Source: Capsicum annuum (taxonomy: Eukaryota; Streptophyta; Magnoliopsida; Solanales; Solanaceae). Taken from it: a stretch of 64,000 nt of DNA. Shown piece by piece: positions 34,108-46,813 of this stretch (the first letter of the stretch is position 1; each line of letters opens with the position of its first letter). Both the position numbers and the translations under genes were made by a program. The stretch spans positions 118,863,019-118,927,018 of the forward strand of contig NC_061116.1 of the NCBI RefSeq assembly GCF_002878395.1. Direction: 5' to 3'. The notes below the pieces were generated by a model. The model saw nothing but the letters and a program-made list of their open reading frames with translations, was not told the DNA's origin and searched no databases.

Positions 34108-35330
34108 ATGCCTCTTCGAAGAGCGAATGTCCATGGAAACAATGATGAACAATCCCCACCTATTGATCCTTTGAGTGAGACGAAATCTCATGCTGAGTCT
34201 CGGGCGGCCTTTCAGGTGTTAACCTAAGCAGTCACCATCAATGTTTAGGCCGATAACCAAGATACAATTGCTAATCAGCAAGGAGGTGATGTAGCTGCAG
34301 ATAGGATTTATGATTTTATGTGGATGAATCCGCCAGAGTTTTATGGGTCTAAGGTAGATGAGGACCCACAGTTGTACCTTAAGGAGGTGACAAAGATCAA
34401 ACAAGTGATGTATATTTCTTAAGGAAGAAAGTATTGAGTTGGTATTGTACAGGCTGAAGGACATTGCTTATGACTAGGTTGTATCGTGGAAGAAGGGTAA
34501 AGGTAAGAATGCCGCTTCTATGACTTGGCAGGTGTTCCAAGATGTATTCTTAGACAAGTTCTTTCTGCTTGAGATAGGGGAGGCAAAGATTGAGGAGTTT
34601 ATGAACTTGAGGCAGGGCTCCATGACTGTTAAGGAGTACTACTTGAAGTTCAATCAGTTTGCCAAGTATGCTCCTGATTTGATTTCTGACACCCGAGCTA
34701 GTATGAGCAAGTTTGTGATCGGTATATTTAGATTGGTACTGAAGGAGTGTAGGACTGTGATGCTGCATAGGGATATGGATCTGCTAGGTTGATGATGTAT
34801 GCCCAGCAAATAGAGGTGGATAAGAGTAGAGAGAGAGAGATAGAGTGAGGGGTGATAAGAAAGCTAGATCTAAGTAGCATGAGTTTAGCCAGCCTAGGTT
34901 GCATGGAGGGAACCGACCTCAGTTTCTGAGACATCCATCAATGCCAGCACCTTTATCTGCTAGTGCTTCCGCACTAGAAGTAGGCAGGAGAAATGGGGCA
35001 TATTCTGTATGTCTAGGTCACAAAATAGTATTGGTAATAGGCCCCATTATCCTCCTTGTGCTAAGTATGATAGGGATCATTTCGGTGAGTGTTTCATAGA
35101 TTTAAGGGGTTGTTTTTGTTGTGGTAAGTAGGGCCACAGACTTAGAGATTGTCCTCATGCTAGAGAGGGGAACAATTATGCCCGACGTCAGGCATCGGCT
35201 ACTAGTGCACCAGCTTCTGCACGCCATCCTGCCCCTACTCAGGGCGCTTCATCTAGCACTGCTGGCGGTCAGTGCCAAAATAGATTCTATGCCTTACCAT
35301 CCCATCAAAAGCAGGAGGACTCTCCCGATG
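34108..35330 (+). pseudogene. T1 gag remnant
   Basis: Capsid-nucleocapsid protein. The ATG at 34108 opens MPLRRANVHGNND, the same start as T2. Stops interrupt it early (near 34227 and 34247) and a frameshift follows at about 34421. The Gag core reads MNPPEFYGSKVDEDPQLYL, then FLDKFFLLEIGEAKIEEFM and LRQGSMTVKEYYLKFNQF. The zinc knuckle at 35111-35152 keeps C, C, H and C (CFCCGK, stop, GHRLRDC) but has a stop inside it. A two-base TG insertion in the Arg-rich linker (gatagagtgagg, about 34840) is also present in T2. Confidence 0.9.
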
Positions 35331-36740
35331 TTGTTACTGGTATGATCTGCGTCTTTTGTTTTGATGTTTATGTGTTGTTGAACCTTAGGTCACGTCTTTT
35401 TCATGTGAGCCCACTTGTAGTTGTGAATTCCAAAATGAGTTCTGAAAATATTTTTGAGCCCTTCCTAGTTTCTACACCAGTAGGGGGTCAGTTGTTGCTA
35501 AACGAGTGCATAGAGATTGTCCTGTTACTATTCTTCATTGAGTCATACTTACGGATTTGATAGAGTTAGACATGGTGGATTTTGACCTTATTCTGGGTAT
35601 GGATTGGCTTCATTCTTGTTATGCATCTATAGATTGTCGTATTTTTGAGGTCAAGTTTCAATTTCCTGATGAACCAGCTTTTGAGTGGTCTGGGAGTTCG
35701 GTATCTCCCAAGAGTCCTTTTATCTCCTATCTCAAAGCCAGAAAGATAATATCCTAGGGTTACATCAATCACCTAGTTAGAGTCAAAAACACTAAGTCCG
35801 AGGCTCCAACTATTCAGTCAGTCTATATTGTTAATGAGTTTCCACATGTTTTTTCGGGACCTCTTAAGGGTACCTCTCGATAGAGAGGTAGAATTATGGA
35901 TTAAGCTTCTTCTGGACACTCATCCTATTTTTATTTTGCCATACCGTATGGCACCTACAGAGCTTAAGGATTTGAAAGAGCAACTCAAGGATCTTTTAGA
36001 AAAAGCTTTCATTAGGCCTAGTATTTCTACTTGGGTCGCACCTGTCTTATTCGTACGAAAGAAAGATGGTTCTTTGCATATGTACATTAACTATCGTCAG
36101 CTTAACAAGTTCATCATCAAGAATAAGTATCCTCATTCAAGAATTGATAACCTGTTTGATCAGTTGCATGGTGCAAGTTATTTGTCCAAGATAAACCTTA
36201 GATCCGACTATCACCAGCTTAAAGTCAGGAAATGTGATATTCTAAAGACAGCTTTCCAAACCCGCACTTTGAGTTTTGAGTCATGTCTTTCGGGCTAACA
36301 AATGCCCCAAAAGCCTTCATGAACTGAGTATTCAATCAATATCTGGATATATTTGTCATAGTGTTCATAGATGGCATCGTTGTGTAATCCCGTAATGAGA
36401 ATGACCATACGAACCACCTTAGAATTGTCTTGCAAACTCTTAGAGACCACCAGTTGTTCGCCAAATACAGTAAGTGTGAATTTTAGCTAAGGTCTGTATC
36501 CTTTCTAGGTCCTGTTGTTTCAGTCAAAGGTATTAAAGTTGATCCCTAAAAGACAAGAGCTGTAAGAAATTGGCCTAGACCTATCTCTCTATCTGACATT
36601 AGAAGTCTCTTGGTTCTAGCATGCTACTACTATTATTTTGTTAAAGGTTTCTCTTTTATTGCGTCTCCTATGACTCGATTGACTTATAAGAAAGTTAAGT
36701 TCCTGTGGTTAGATTCCTGTGAGAAGTTTTTCAGGAGTTG
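35331..36740 (+). pseudogene. T1 protease-RT remnant
   Basis: The protease active site at about 35365-35400 reads YVLLNLRSRL where DPGST is expected, so the catalytic Asp is Asn. It continues with MVDFDLILGMDWLHSCYASI at 35575-35635. RT follows from about 35890: [54 protein letters not shown] stop in MN-stop-VFNQYLD (TGA, near 36329) precedes the catalytic motif FIDGIVV at 36365-36385, where the second Asp is Gly. T1 has also lost nine bases (DLM-type codons) just before. Stops continue to 36740. The protease and RT lesions and this TGA are shared with T2. Confidence 0.9.
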
Positions 36741-38731
36741 AAGACAACTTACTTCAACCCCTGTGTTGACTTTGCCTAATGGTACAGATGGTTTTGTGGT
36801 GTATTGTGATACTTATAGAGTTGATTTGGGTTGTGTCTTGATGCAAAAAGGTAAGGTTATAGCCTATGCCTCTAGACAGTTGAAGATACATGAAATGAAC
36901 TACCCAACCTATGATTTTGAGTTAGCTGTTGAAGTCTTTGCTTTGAAAATGTGGAGACATTATCTTTATAATGTATTTACTGATCATAAGAGCTTGCAGT
37001 ACGTGTTTACTCAGAGGGATTTGAATCTTAGGCAGAAGATGTGGTTGGAGTTGTTGAAAGACTATGATATGAGTGTGCTGTATCATCCGGGTAAGGCCAA
37101 TGTAGTGGCATAAGCCCTTAGCAGGTTGTCTATAGGCAGTGTTTCCCATGTAGAGGATGTAAGAAAAAGTTAGCCCATGATGCGCATTATTTAGCTAGAT
37201 TGGGTGTTACGTTGCTTGATTCAGCTGAGGGAAGTACTTTGGTGCAGAGTAGTTCCGAATCCTCTTTAGTTTCAGAAGTGAAGAAGAAGAAAGATAAGGA
37301 TCCTAGTTTGGTCAGACTGAAGGAGTCAACTCAGGACTAAAAGGTAGAGGTTTTTTCCCAAGGGTCAGATAGCGTATTGAGAGAGCAAGGTAGATTGTGT
37401 GTTCCGTGTGTTGATGATTTGAGGCAGAGGATTATGGCTGAAGCACATGGTGCGCAATATTTTCTTCATCCCGGAACTGCAAAGATGTACCACAACTTGC
37501 GGGAAATCTATTGGTGGAATGGTATGAAGAAGGATATAGCCAAGTTCGTAGCAAAGTGTGCAATGTACCCATAGGTTAAGGTAGATCACCAAAGACCTGG
37601 TGGTGTGATGCAAAAGTTTGGTATACCCACTTGGAAGATGGAGGTGGTGAATATGGACTTCATAACTGGGTTGCCTCTTTTGCGTTGTCATCATGATTTG
37701 ATTTGTGTTGTTGTGGATAGGCTGACAAAGTCCGCACATTTTTTGCCCGTGCATACGTCTTATGCAGCTAAGGATTATGCTAGATTATATATCCGGGAGT
37801 TAGTCAGGCTGCACAGAGTTCCCTCGTCCATCATTTCGGATAGGGGTAGTCAATTTACTTCTCAATTTTGGAGGGCGTTTCAGCAGGGTCTTGCTACCCA
37901 AGTTCTTTTGAGTTTCAATTTTCACCCGCAGACAGATGGTCAGGCTAAGAGGACCATTCAGACCCTAGAGGAAATGTTATGAGCGTATGCTCTTGATTTC
38001 AAGGGTAGTTGGGATGAGTATTTACCATTGATAGAGTTTCCTTATAACAACATTTACCATACTAGCATCGAGATGGCACCATTTGAGGCCTTGTATTATA
38101 GGAGATATAGATCACCCATAGGTTGGTTTGAAATGGGTGAAGCTACCATGACTGGGCCTGATGCAGTGTTTGAAGCTATAGGGAAAGTTAAGTTGATTAG
38201 AGAGAGGTTAAAGACCGCCCAGAGTCATCAAAAGTCTTATGTCGATGTGAGGAGAAGAGATCTTGAGTTTGAGGTGGGTAATTTGGTGTACTTGAAGATT
38301 TCAACCATGAAAAGGGTGAAGAGGTTTGGTAAAAAGGAAAAGCTTAGTCCCCGTTATGTTGGACCGTATAGAGTTTTAAGCATTGTTGGGAAAGTAGCCT
38401 ATGAGGTTTAGTTGTCTGCGGAGTTGTCAGTTGTTCATACTATTTTTTTTATGTCTCCATGCTTAAGATGTATATTGGTGATTCCGTTGTGATAGATCCT
38501 TTAGAGAGTGCTGATATTCAGAATAGTCTTTCATTCAATGATATTCCCATTGAGATCCTAGATTTTTAGATCCGTAGACTAAGGAACAAAGTGGTTCCCT
38601 TGGTCAAAGTATTATGGCGGAACCAGTTAGTTGAGAGGGTTACTTGGGAGGCAGAAGCAGACATGCTAGCCGAGTATCCACACCTCTTTTCCGCGAGTTT
38701 ATATCAATCTGAAGGTATTATTCTTCCTTAA
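36741..38731 (+). pseudogene. T1 RNase H-integrase remnant
   Basis: RNase [21 protein letters not shown], then [20 protein letters not shown] and [12 protein letters not shown], with an in-frame loss relative to T2 (YNVFTD versus [10 protein letters not shown]). Integrase: H2C2 zinc domain at 37440-37575 (HPGTAKMYHNLREIYWW), catalytic core from about 37650 (MDFITGLPLL, ISDRGSQFTSQFW). The third catalytic residue is Lys, not Glu (DGQAKRTIQTLEE at 37933-37970). The C-terminal domain is at 38290-38410 (KRVKRFGKKEKLSPRYVGPY), and the tail ends EYPHLFSASL with a TAA at 38729-38731. Shared with T2: the Glu-to-Lys change and the stop before VKV. Confidence 0.9.
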
Positions 38732-38910
38732 TTCATCCCTTCTAATCTAAAGTTCAACTATATATCTATTCTTGCATGAGTTCTTTCAATTTTTGAGGTA
38801 TTCAAGAATTTAGAGAGATTTTAAGTTGTTTAGCAAATTGCTTCAGCTATGTGTACTCTGTTTTACCTGTGTTCCAAGTTTAACTAGAGACATTCGAGGA
38901 TAAATGTTTT

Positions 38911-38924
38911 AAAGGGAGATATAT
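38911..38924 (+). other. Polypurine tract of T1
   Basis: aaagggagatatat abuts LTR 2 (TGTAAGACCCC). The T2 equivalent at 46800-46813 is aaagggagagatat. Confidence 0.85.
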
Positions 38925-41524
38925 TGTAAGACCCCACAAAGTTCCCTCATAGTTTGAGCCTTAGAGCGTGTTAAGTGAAGTCTAATTCTGGCTCTAAAAG
39001 ATTGAGTAGTGACTTCTTAAGTAATTGGTGTTTCAACCATATAGAATTTTCTTAAAATTTGACTTTTTGTCATGTAGAGAATTGAATTAGCTTTCCAACG
39101 ATATTAATTTTGTCTAAATCCGGCATCGGTGTACGAAGTTATGGCTGTTTTCCTGAGAGTTGTCAGAATCGCCCATGTGCGACGGGCGATCCGATGGACC
39201 ATTGGACCTACAATGGACCGTCAATCCGACCGTTTTATAGAGGTAGTATGTCTTTTTTTGGACATCGTATGACGGATGACCCGATGAACCTTTAGACTTG
39301 CGATGGACCGTCGCTTCGACCATCACAGACCCCGTTTAGTATTTTTAGCTCGTTTTTAAAAGGGCTTTTTGGTCCTTTCCACTCTTTTATACCCTGATAT
39401 ATTCCAAACGAAGTTGATAGCCTCATTATCTCCCAAAACAACCAAAGGCTAGGGTTTCTCCCTCAAGAGTAAATCTAAAATCCTTCTCCAAGAAATCCAA
39501 GAACTCAACATGGATTCTACAAATTGAGTTGAGATTTGAGTTTCCTAAGTTCAAAGGTTGCAAGAACTCTCTCTCAAGAGTAAGAATAAGAGCTTAGAGC
39601 AAGCTCGTTCATCCAATTTTATAATCTAAGGTATGTGGGGTTTTGAACAAGGGTAATCCTTTCACCCTTGTGGCCAAAGGCTTCTTTAAACTACAATTTC
39701 TCTGCAATTTATGTGATTTTACATGAAATTGAATTGGGGGTTTTCACCCATTGTTATTGGATGCAAGCTTTTGATGTTTTCCATGAATTGAGAGTCTAAT
39801 GGCATGATTTTTATATGTTTTCTTGAGAAATTGCATCTGGATCTATACTCCATGATTTTAATCCTTGAGAAGTTAATAGTTGAAATGTTTGAGATATTGA
39901 AGTATATGAGTATATTGAGATTTTGAGACAAATTGCTGAAATTTCTAGATTTCTACATGAGATATGAATCTATATGCTATCTATTAAGATTTTGATTAGT
40001 TTTAACTTGAGATTGAATTATGGGTTATTAAGAGCTACTTAAGACTTGAAATTTTATGAACTTTTGTCCTATAAGCACCCATGATTTGAGTATTCTGAGA
40101 TTATCGAGAAATGTTTTGACCTAATGGTCATTGAGTATTGAAATCCACTCTACTACATGAGATTACAGATTTGATTATTGGATTCTCATTGAACCATGAG
40201 ATTATTCTAAAGTGGATTTTCATAAGATGAGCCATATAAACTAAAGGGAGTAGTATTTAGCACCGAGTTGGGTAAGTTACCACAATTTCTTACCCTAGAA
40301 CTATGTGCCACTATAGGTAGGGCCTAAGCCCAAGATAATTGTTGGGCCTAAGGCTGAGATATTGGGCCTGAGGCCGAGATAAGTGATCACTGAGTTGAGG
40401 TTATACTCCTTGTCAATAGTATGACGCCTTTCCCTAACGCAAGGTTTCTTCGTTAGAAGGACAAGACGTTGGACTCCATGTAGCTCGCATGGTTTATGCC
40501 AGTTAAGAGAACCTCCCTAAACTAAAGTATTTTCCATTGAGATAGAATATTTTTCCCTTAAAACTAAAGCTTTGAAATAAGATATTTTCCTTTAAAACTA
40601 AAATACTTTCCCTTGATATGAGTATTTTTTCCTAAAGCTAGAAATGAGATATTTTCCTAACGTGAATGAAATGCCTTCAAGTATGTTCCAAAGTTATATG
40701 ATTCTGAATTCCAAGTATTCAAGTTCAAAAGAGTTATGAGTTCTTGAGCATTGAAGAATTTTTACTCTCTATGAGACATATGCATGAGTTGAAAGTATTA
40801 CTTAAAGTTTCTTTTAGCCTTGAGTAATGAGAATAAGAGAAGAGTGCAAATTTCAAAACTAAACGTATAATGATTCACGAGATTGTGTTACATGTTCCAT
40901 TTTACATGATTCATGAGCTTTGTATCTTATACTTATTCAATCCATGTGAGTCATTACTTATTACATGCATGATTTGATTAATGAGTATTGATGTTGTTTT
41001 ATATAAATGCATGCACCCCCACATACTTAGTACATTCTCAAGTGCTGATCCACATATACGTGTATGTGCTACATTGTCTTATAATGTAGGTTCAGGTTCT
41101 CAGTCCCAACCTTGTCAGTGATTTCTGAGTATCTCTACCTACATTTCTACAGTGGTGAGTCCTCATTGTTCGAGGACCTATATTTAAACATCTCAATATT
41201 TTGAGAGACTATGTTGTTATTTCTAGTTCATTTTAAGTCAGTTGGGGACCTGTCCTAATGTCTCTCTAGTTCATGGATTAGTAGAGGCTTTGTCAGACTA
41301 GTTATTAGATTGTGGTTATGTTGACTTTTTTTGGTACTGCTTGGTCATTTGGATTAAGTATTCTCTCCATATTTCCTTTCGTTTGATATGACTATGCTAG
41401 TGTTTGTATTATTTCATCTTGAAATGAGTGTTATTAGTGGGAACAGTCTCAAAGGGTTAGCTTGGGGCTACTTGTAGCCTTAAGCACCGTGTGACGTCCC
41501 GAGAGATGATTTTGGGTCATTACA
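38925..41524 (+). repeat. T LTR 2 (2,600 bp, middle, shared)
   Basis: Starts TGTAAGACCCC directly after the T1 polypurine tract and ends GGGTCATTACA directly before the T2 primer site. It serves as 3' LTR of T1 and 5' LTR of T2. No target duplication separates it from either side. It groups by eye with LTR 3 (short repeat array, shared substitutions) rather than LTR 1. No gene. Confidence 0.95.
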
Positions 41525-41725
41525 AACTTGGTATCAGAGCCTAAGGTTTTAACGCAGTCTGACAAGCCATGGTGAGTAGAGCCTTGATCATCGATGTGTA
41601 GCACGCCACATCTACGAGGAAGAGGCTACAAGACATTTTAGGAAAAAGTTGTTTCTTTTTTTAGATTCTATAGTGCCTACAGTTGTCCCTCTCGTCTAAT
41701 AATTCATGCTCTTTTATTGCAGAAA

Positions 41726-42940
41726 ATGCCTCTTCAAAGAGCGAATGTCCATGGAAACAATGATGAACAACCCCTACCTATTGATCATTTGAATGAGATA
41801 AAATCTCATGCTGAGTCTCGGGTGGCCTTTCAGGCGTTTGCCCAAGCAGTCACCATTAATGTTCAGGCCAATAACCATGCTACAGTTTCTAATAAGCAAG
41901 GAGGTGATGTAGTTGCAGATAGGATTCGTGATTTCATGCAGATGAATCCACCAGAGTTTTATGGGTCCAAGGCAGATGAGGACCCACAGTTGTACCTTGA
42001 GGAGGTGAGAAAGATCACGCAAGTGATTTATATTTCTAAGAAAGAAAGTGTTAAGTTGGCATTCTACAAGATGAAGGACATTGCTTATGACTGGGTTGTA
42101 TCATGGAGGAAGGGTAGAGGTGAGAATGCTGCTCTTATGACTTGGCAGGTATTCCAAGATGCATTCTTGGAAAAGTTCTTTATGCTTGAGATGGGGGAGG
42201 CAAAGACTGAGGAGTTTATGAACTTGAGGCAGGGCTCCATGACTGTTAAGGAGTTCTTCTTGAAGTTCAATTAGTTGGCCAAGTATGCTCCTAATTTGAT
42301 TTCTGACACCTGGGCTAGTATGAGCAAGTTTGTGACCGATATTTTTGGGTTGGTACTGAAGGAGTGTAGGACTGTGATGCTGCATAGGGATATGGATCTG
42401 GCTAGGTTGATGACGTATGACTGCCAAATAGAGGCGGATTAGACTAAAGAGAGAGAGATAGAGTGAGGGGTAATAAGAGAGCTAGATCTAAGCAGCTTAA
42501 GTTTAGCCAGCCTAGGTTCCATGGAGGGAATCGACCTCAGTTTATGAGACATTCATCTATGCCAGTGCCTTTATCAGCTAGTGCTCCCGCACCTATAAGT
42601 AGGCAGGAGCTAGGGGGCATATCCTTTATGTCTAGGTCGCAAAATAGTATTGGTAATAGGCCCCGTTATCCTCCTTGTGCTAAGTGTGATAGGGTTCAAT
42701 CCGGTGATTGTTTCATAGATTTGAGGGGTTTTTTTGGTTAGGGTAAGCAGGACCACAGACTTAGAGATTTTCCTCATGCTAAAGAGGGGAACAGAGATGC
42801 CCGACCTCAAGCATCGGCTACTAGTGCCTCAGCTCCTGCACCCCATCCCGCCCCTACTCAGGGCGCTTCATCTAGCACTACTGGCGGTAAGCGTCAGAAT
42901 AGATTCTATGCCTTACCATCCCATTAGGAGCAGGAGGACT
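41726..42940 (+). pseudogene. T2 gag remnant
   Basis: Capsid-nucleocapsid protein and the longest uninterrupted Gag in the compound. The ATG at 41726 opens MPLQRANVHGNND and the frame runs about 180 codons to a TAG near 42272 (FN-stop-LAKYAP, a Gln codon in the family). An upstream TTG at 41717 is not a credible start. Motifs: MNPPEFYGSKADEDPQLYLE, KMKDIAYDWVVSW, FLEKFFMLEMGEAK. After the shared TG insertion near 42462 the frame resumes with RGNKRARSKQLKFSQPRF. The zinc knuckle near 42727-42775 has lost its Cys residues (FFG, stop, GKQDHRLRDF). Dead copy. Confidence 0.9.
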
Positions 42941-43452
42941 CTCCCGATGTTGTTACTGGTACGCTCTGTGTCTTTTGTTTTGATGTTTATGTGTTTTTGA
43001 ACCTCGGGTCAAGTCTTTCTTATGTGACCCCACTTGTAGTTGTGAATTGAAAAATAAGTCCCAAAAAGATTTTTGAGCCCTTCCTAGTTTCTACACCAGT
43101 AGGGGAGTCAGTTGTTGCTAAACGAGTGGATAGATATTGTCCTGTTACTATTCTTCATAGAGTCATACTTACGAATTTGATAGAGTTAGACATGGTAGAT
43201 TTTGACCTTATTCTGGGTATGGATTGGCTTTATTCTTGTTATGCATCTATAGATTGTCATATTCGTGTGGTCAAGTTTTAATTTCTTGATGAACCACCTT
43301 TTGAGTGCTCTGGGAGTTCAGTATCTCCCAAGAGTCCTTTTATCTCCTATCTCAAAGCCAGAAAGCTAATATCCAAGGTTTATATCTGTTACCTAGTTAG
43401 AGTCAAAGACACTAAGTCTGAGGCTCCAACTATTCAGTCAATCGATATTGTT
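42941..43452 (+). pseudogene. T2 protease remnant
   Basis: The active site near 42985-43020 reads YVFLNLGSSLSYVTP where LLDPGSTLSYVTP is expected; the catalytic Asp is Asn, as in T1. It continues with FEPFLVSTPVGESVVAKRV, then LIELDMVDFDLILGMDWLY and stops at about 43279. It ends at the 43453 junction with the foreign 235-bp insert. Confidence 0.88.
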
Positions 43453-43687
43453 CTCTCCAAACGAGAAGCTTAGCTAGCCGTTCACTCACTCTCGATGGTC
43501 TGCCATTTAGTTTGTTCATTGTAGCAGAGCGAATAATGTGCCGATGGTCTAAAATATGGAAGAAAGAAGCGTTTCCACGACTCTCCAGTCAATTCTATTC
43601 CACTTAATCCCTCTTTCATGGCAACATCTCTTTTCGGCTAAGGAATGAGAAATTTTTCTCCTATTACATGAATCCAATTTTCATTTC
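43453..43687. other. 235-bp insert of unknown origin in T2
   Basis: T1 reads from attgtt straight to aatgagttt (about 35826-35838); T2 has 235 bp between the same bases. The insert has no repeat at its ends, no target duplication and no poly-A. Its texture (ctctccaaacgagaagctta, tagctagccgttcactcact, cgtttccacgactctccagt) differs from the surrounding retrotransposon DNA. It looks like filler DNA joined during break repair. An organellar, especially mitochondrial, source would fit the style but I cannot identify it. Confidence 0.8.
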
Positions 43688-44608
43688 AATGAGTTTTCAG
43701 ATGTTTTTTTGGAAGACCTCCCATGGGTACCTCCCGATAGAGAGGTAGAATTCTGGATTGACCTTCTTCTCGACACTTATCCTATTTTTATTCTGCCATA
43801 CCGTATGGCACCTACAGAGCTTAAGGAGTTGAAAGAGCAACTCAAAGATCTTTTAGACAAAGCTTTCATTATGCTCAGTATTTCTACTTGGGGCACACCT
43901 TTCTTATTCATACGAAAGAAATATGGTTCTTTGCGTATATACATTGACTATTTTCAGCTTAACAAGGTCATCATCAAGAATAAGTATCCTCTTTCAAGAA
44001 TTGATGACCTATTTGTTCATTTGTAAGGTGTAAGTTATTTCTCCAAGATAAACCTTAGATCCGACTATCACCAGTTTAAATTCATGGAATGTGATATTCC
44101 AAAGACAGCTTTTCAAACCCGCTATGGTCACTTTGAGTTTCTAGTCATGTTTTTCAGGCTAACTAATGCTCTAGCAGCCTTCATGGACCTTATGAACTGA
44201 GTATTCAATCAATATCTGGATATGTTTGTCATAGTGTTCATAGATGGCATCCTTGTGTACTTCCATAATGAGAATGACCATGCGAACCACCTTAGAATTG
44301 TCTTGGAAACTCTTAGAGACCACCAGTTATTTACCAAATACAATAAGTGTGAATTTTGGCTAAGGTCTATAGCCTTTCTGGGTCGTGTTGTTTCAGTCAA
44401 AGGTATTAAAGTTGATCCCCAAAAGACAAAAGCTATAAGAAATTGGCCTGGACCTATCTCTCTATCTGACATTAGAAGTTTCTTGGGTCTAGTGGGCTAC
44501 TACCATCATTTTGTTGAAGGTTTCTCTTCTATTGTGTCTTCCATGACTCGGTTGAACCATAAGAAAGTTAAGTTCCTATGGTCAAATTCCTGTGAAAAGT
44601 GTTTTTAG
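43688..44608 (+). pseudogene. T2 reverse transcriptase remnant
   Basis: RT from [20 protein letters not shown] (about 43765-43825), then [20 protein letters not shown] and, after a stop at 44024, [17 protein letters not shown] in MN-stop-VFNQYLD (near 44198) precedes FVIVFIDGILVYF at 44224-44262, in which the second Asp of the FIDD catalytic pair is Gly. This is followed by FLGRVVSVKGIKVDPQKTKA and SFLGLVGYYHHFVEG. The TGA and the Asp-to-Gly change are the same as in T1. Confidence 0.9.
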
Positions 44609-46620
44609 GAGTTGAAGACTCAACTTACTTCAGCCCCTGTGTTGACTTTGGCTGATGGTATAGATGGTTTTTTGGTGTATTATGATGCCTATAGAGTCGG
44701 TTTGGGTTGTGTGTTGATGCAAAAAGGTAAGGTTATAGACTATGCCTCTAGACAGTTAAAGCTACATGAAAAGAACTACCTAACCTATGATCTTGAGTTA
44801 GCTGTTGTGGTCTTTGCTTTGAAAATCTGGAGACATTATCTTTATGATGTCCATGTTGATGTATTTACTGATCATAAGAGCTTGCAGTACGTGTTTACTC
44901 AGAGGGAGTTGAATCTTAGGCAGAAGTGGTGGTTGGAGTTGTTAAAAGACTATGATATAAGTGTGCTGTATCACCCGGGCAAGGCCAATGTAGTGGCAGA
45001 TGGCCTTAGCAGGTTGTCTATGGGTAGTGTTGCCCATGTAGAGGAATATAAGAAAAAGTTAGCTCGTGATGCGAATTATTTGGCTAGATTGGGTGTTAGG
45101 TTGCTTGATTCAGCTGAGGGAAGTACTTTGGTGCAGAGTAGTTTCGAATCCTCTTTAGTTTCAGAAGTGAAGAAGAAGCAAGATAAGGATCCTAGTTTGG
45201 TCAGATTGAAGGAATCAACTCAGGACCAAAAGGTATAGGTTTTCTCCCAAGGGGGAGATGACGTGTTGAGAGAGCAAGGTAGATTGTGTGATCCGTGTGT
45301 TGATGATTTGAGGCCGAGGATTATGGATGAAGCACATGGTGTGCAATATTTTATTCATCCCGGCACTGCCAAGATGTACCGCAACTTGCAGGAAATCTAT
45401 TGGTGGAATGGTATGAAGAAGGATATAGCTGAGTTCGTAGCAAAGTGTGCAATGTCCCAATAGGTTAAGGTAGAGCACCAAAGACCTAGTGGTGTGATGT
45501 AAGAGTTTGGTATATCCACTTGGAAGTGGGAGGTAGTGAATATGGACTTCGTGACTGGGTTGCCTCTTTTGCGTTGTCATCATGATTCGATTTGGGTTGT
45601 TGTGGATAGGCTGAATAAGTTCATGCATTTTTGGCCCGTGCATACATCTTATGCAGCTGAGGATTATGCTAGATTATATATCTGTGAGTTAGTCAGGCTG
45701 CACAGAGTTCCCTCGTCTATTATTTTGGATAGGGGCAGTCAATTTACTTCTCAGTTTTGGAGGGCGTTGCAGCAGGGTCTTGGTACCCAAGTTCTTTTGA
45801 GTTCCAATTTTCACTCGCAGACAGATAGTCAAGCTAAGAGGACAATTCAGACCCTAGAGGATTTGTTACGGGCGTGTGCTTTTGATTTCAAGGGTAGTTC
45901 GGATGAGCATTTTCCATTGATAGAGTTTGCTTATAACAACAGTTACCATGCTAGCATTGGGATAACACCATTTGAGGCCATGTATTGTAGGAGATGTAGA
46001 TCACCCATAGGTTGGTTTGAAAAGGGTGAAGCTACCATGACTGGTCCTGATGTAGTATTTGAAGCTATGAAGAAATTTAAGTTGATTAGAGAGAGGTTAA
46101 AGACCACCTAGAGTCATCAAAAGTCTTATACCGATATGAGGAGAAGAGATCTTGAGTTTGATATGAGTGATTTGGTGTACTTGAAGATTTCACCCATAAA
46201 AAGGGTGAAGAGGTTTGGTAAAAAGGGAAAGCTTAGTCCCCGTTATGTTGGCCTGTATAGAGTTTTGAGCCGTGTTGGGAAAGTATCCTATGAGGTTGAG
46301 TTGCTTGCGGAGTTACCAGTCGTTCATCCTATTTTTTCCATGTCTCCTTGCTTAAGAAGCATATTAGTGATTTCGTTGTGGTAGATCCTTCAGAGAGTGC
46401 TGATATTTAGAATAGTTTTTCATTCAATGATATTCCCATTGAGATCCTAGATTTTCAGATCCGTAGACTGAGGAACAAAGAGGTTCCCTTGGTCAAAGTA
46501 TTATGGCAGAACCAGTTAGTTGAGGGCGTTATTTGAGAGGCAGAAGCAGACATGCTAGCCAAGTACCCGTACCTCTTTTCTGCGAGTTCAGATCAATTCG
46601 ATGGTATTATTCTTCCTTAA
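44609..46620 (+). pseudogene. T2 RNase H-integrase remnant
   Basis: RNase H is the best kept domain (open from 44612 to 45238): [53 protein letters not shown], then the linker [17 protein letters not shown]. Integrase: H2C2 domain at 45330-45463 (HPGTAKMYRNLQEIYWW), core from 45536 (MNMDFVTGLPLL, LDRGSQFTSQFW). The catalytic Glu is Lys (DSQAKRTIQTLED near 45822-45860). The C-terminal domain is at 46195-46300 ([18 protein letters not shown]); the tail ends KYPYLFSASSDQ with a TAA at 46618-46620. Stops near 45236, 45461, 45501 and 46110. Confidence 0.9.
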
Positions 46621-46813
46621 TTCATCCCTTCTAATCTAAAGTTCAACTATATATCTATTCTTGCATGAGTTCTTTTAATTTTTGAGGTATTCAAGAATTT
46701 AGAGAGATTTTGAGTTATTTAGCAAATTGCTTCAGCTATGTGTACTCTGTTTTACCTGTGTTCCTAGTCTAACTAGCGACATTCGAGGATGAATATTTCA
46801 AAGGGAGAGATAT

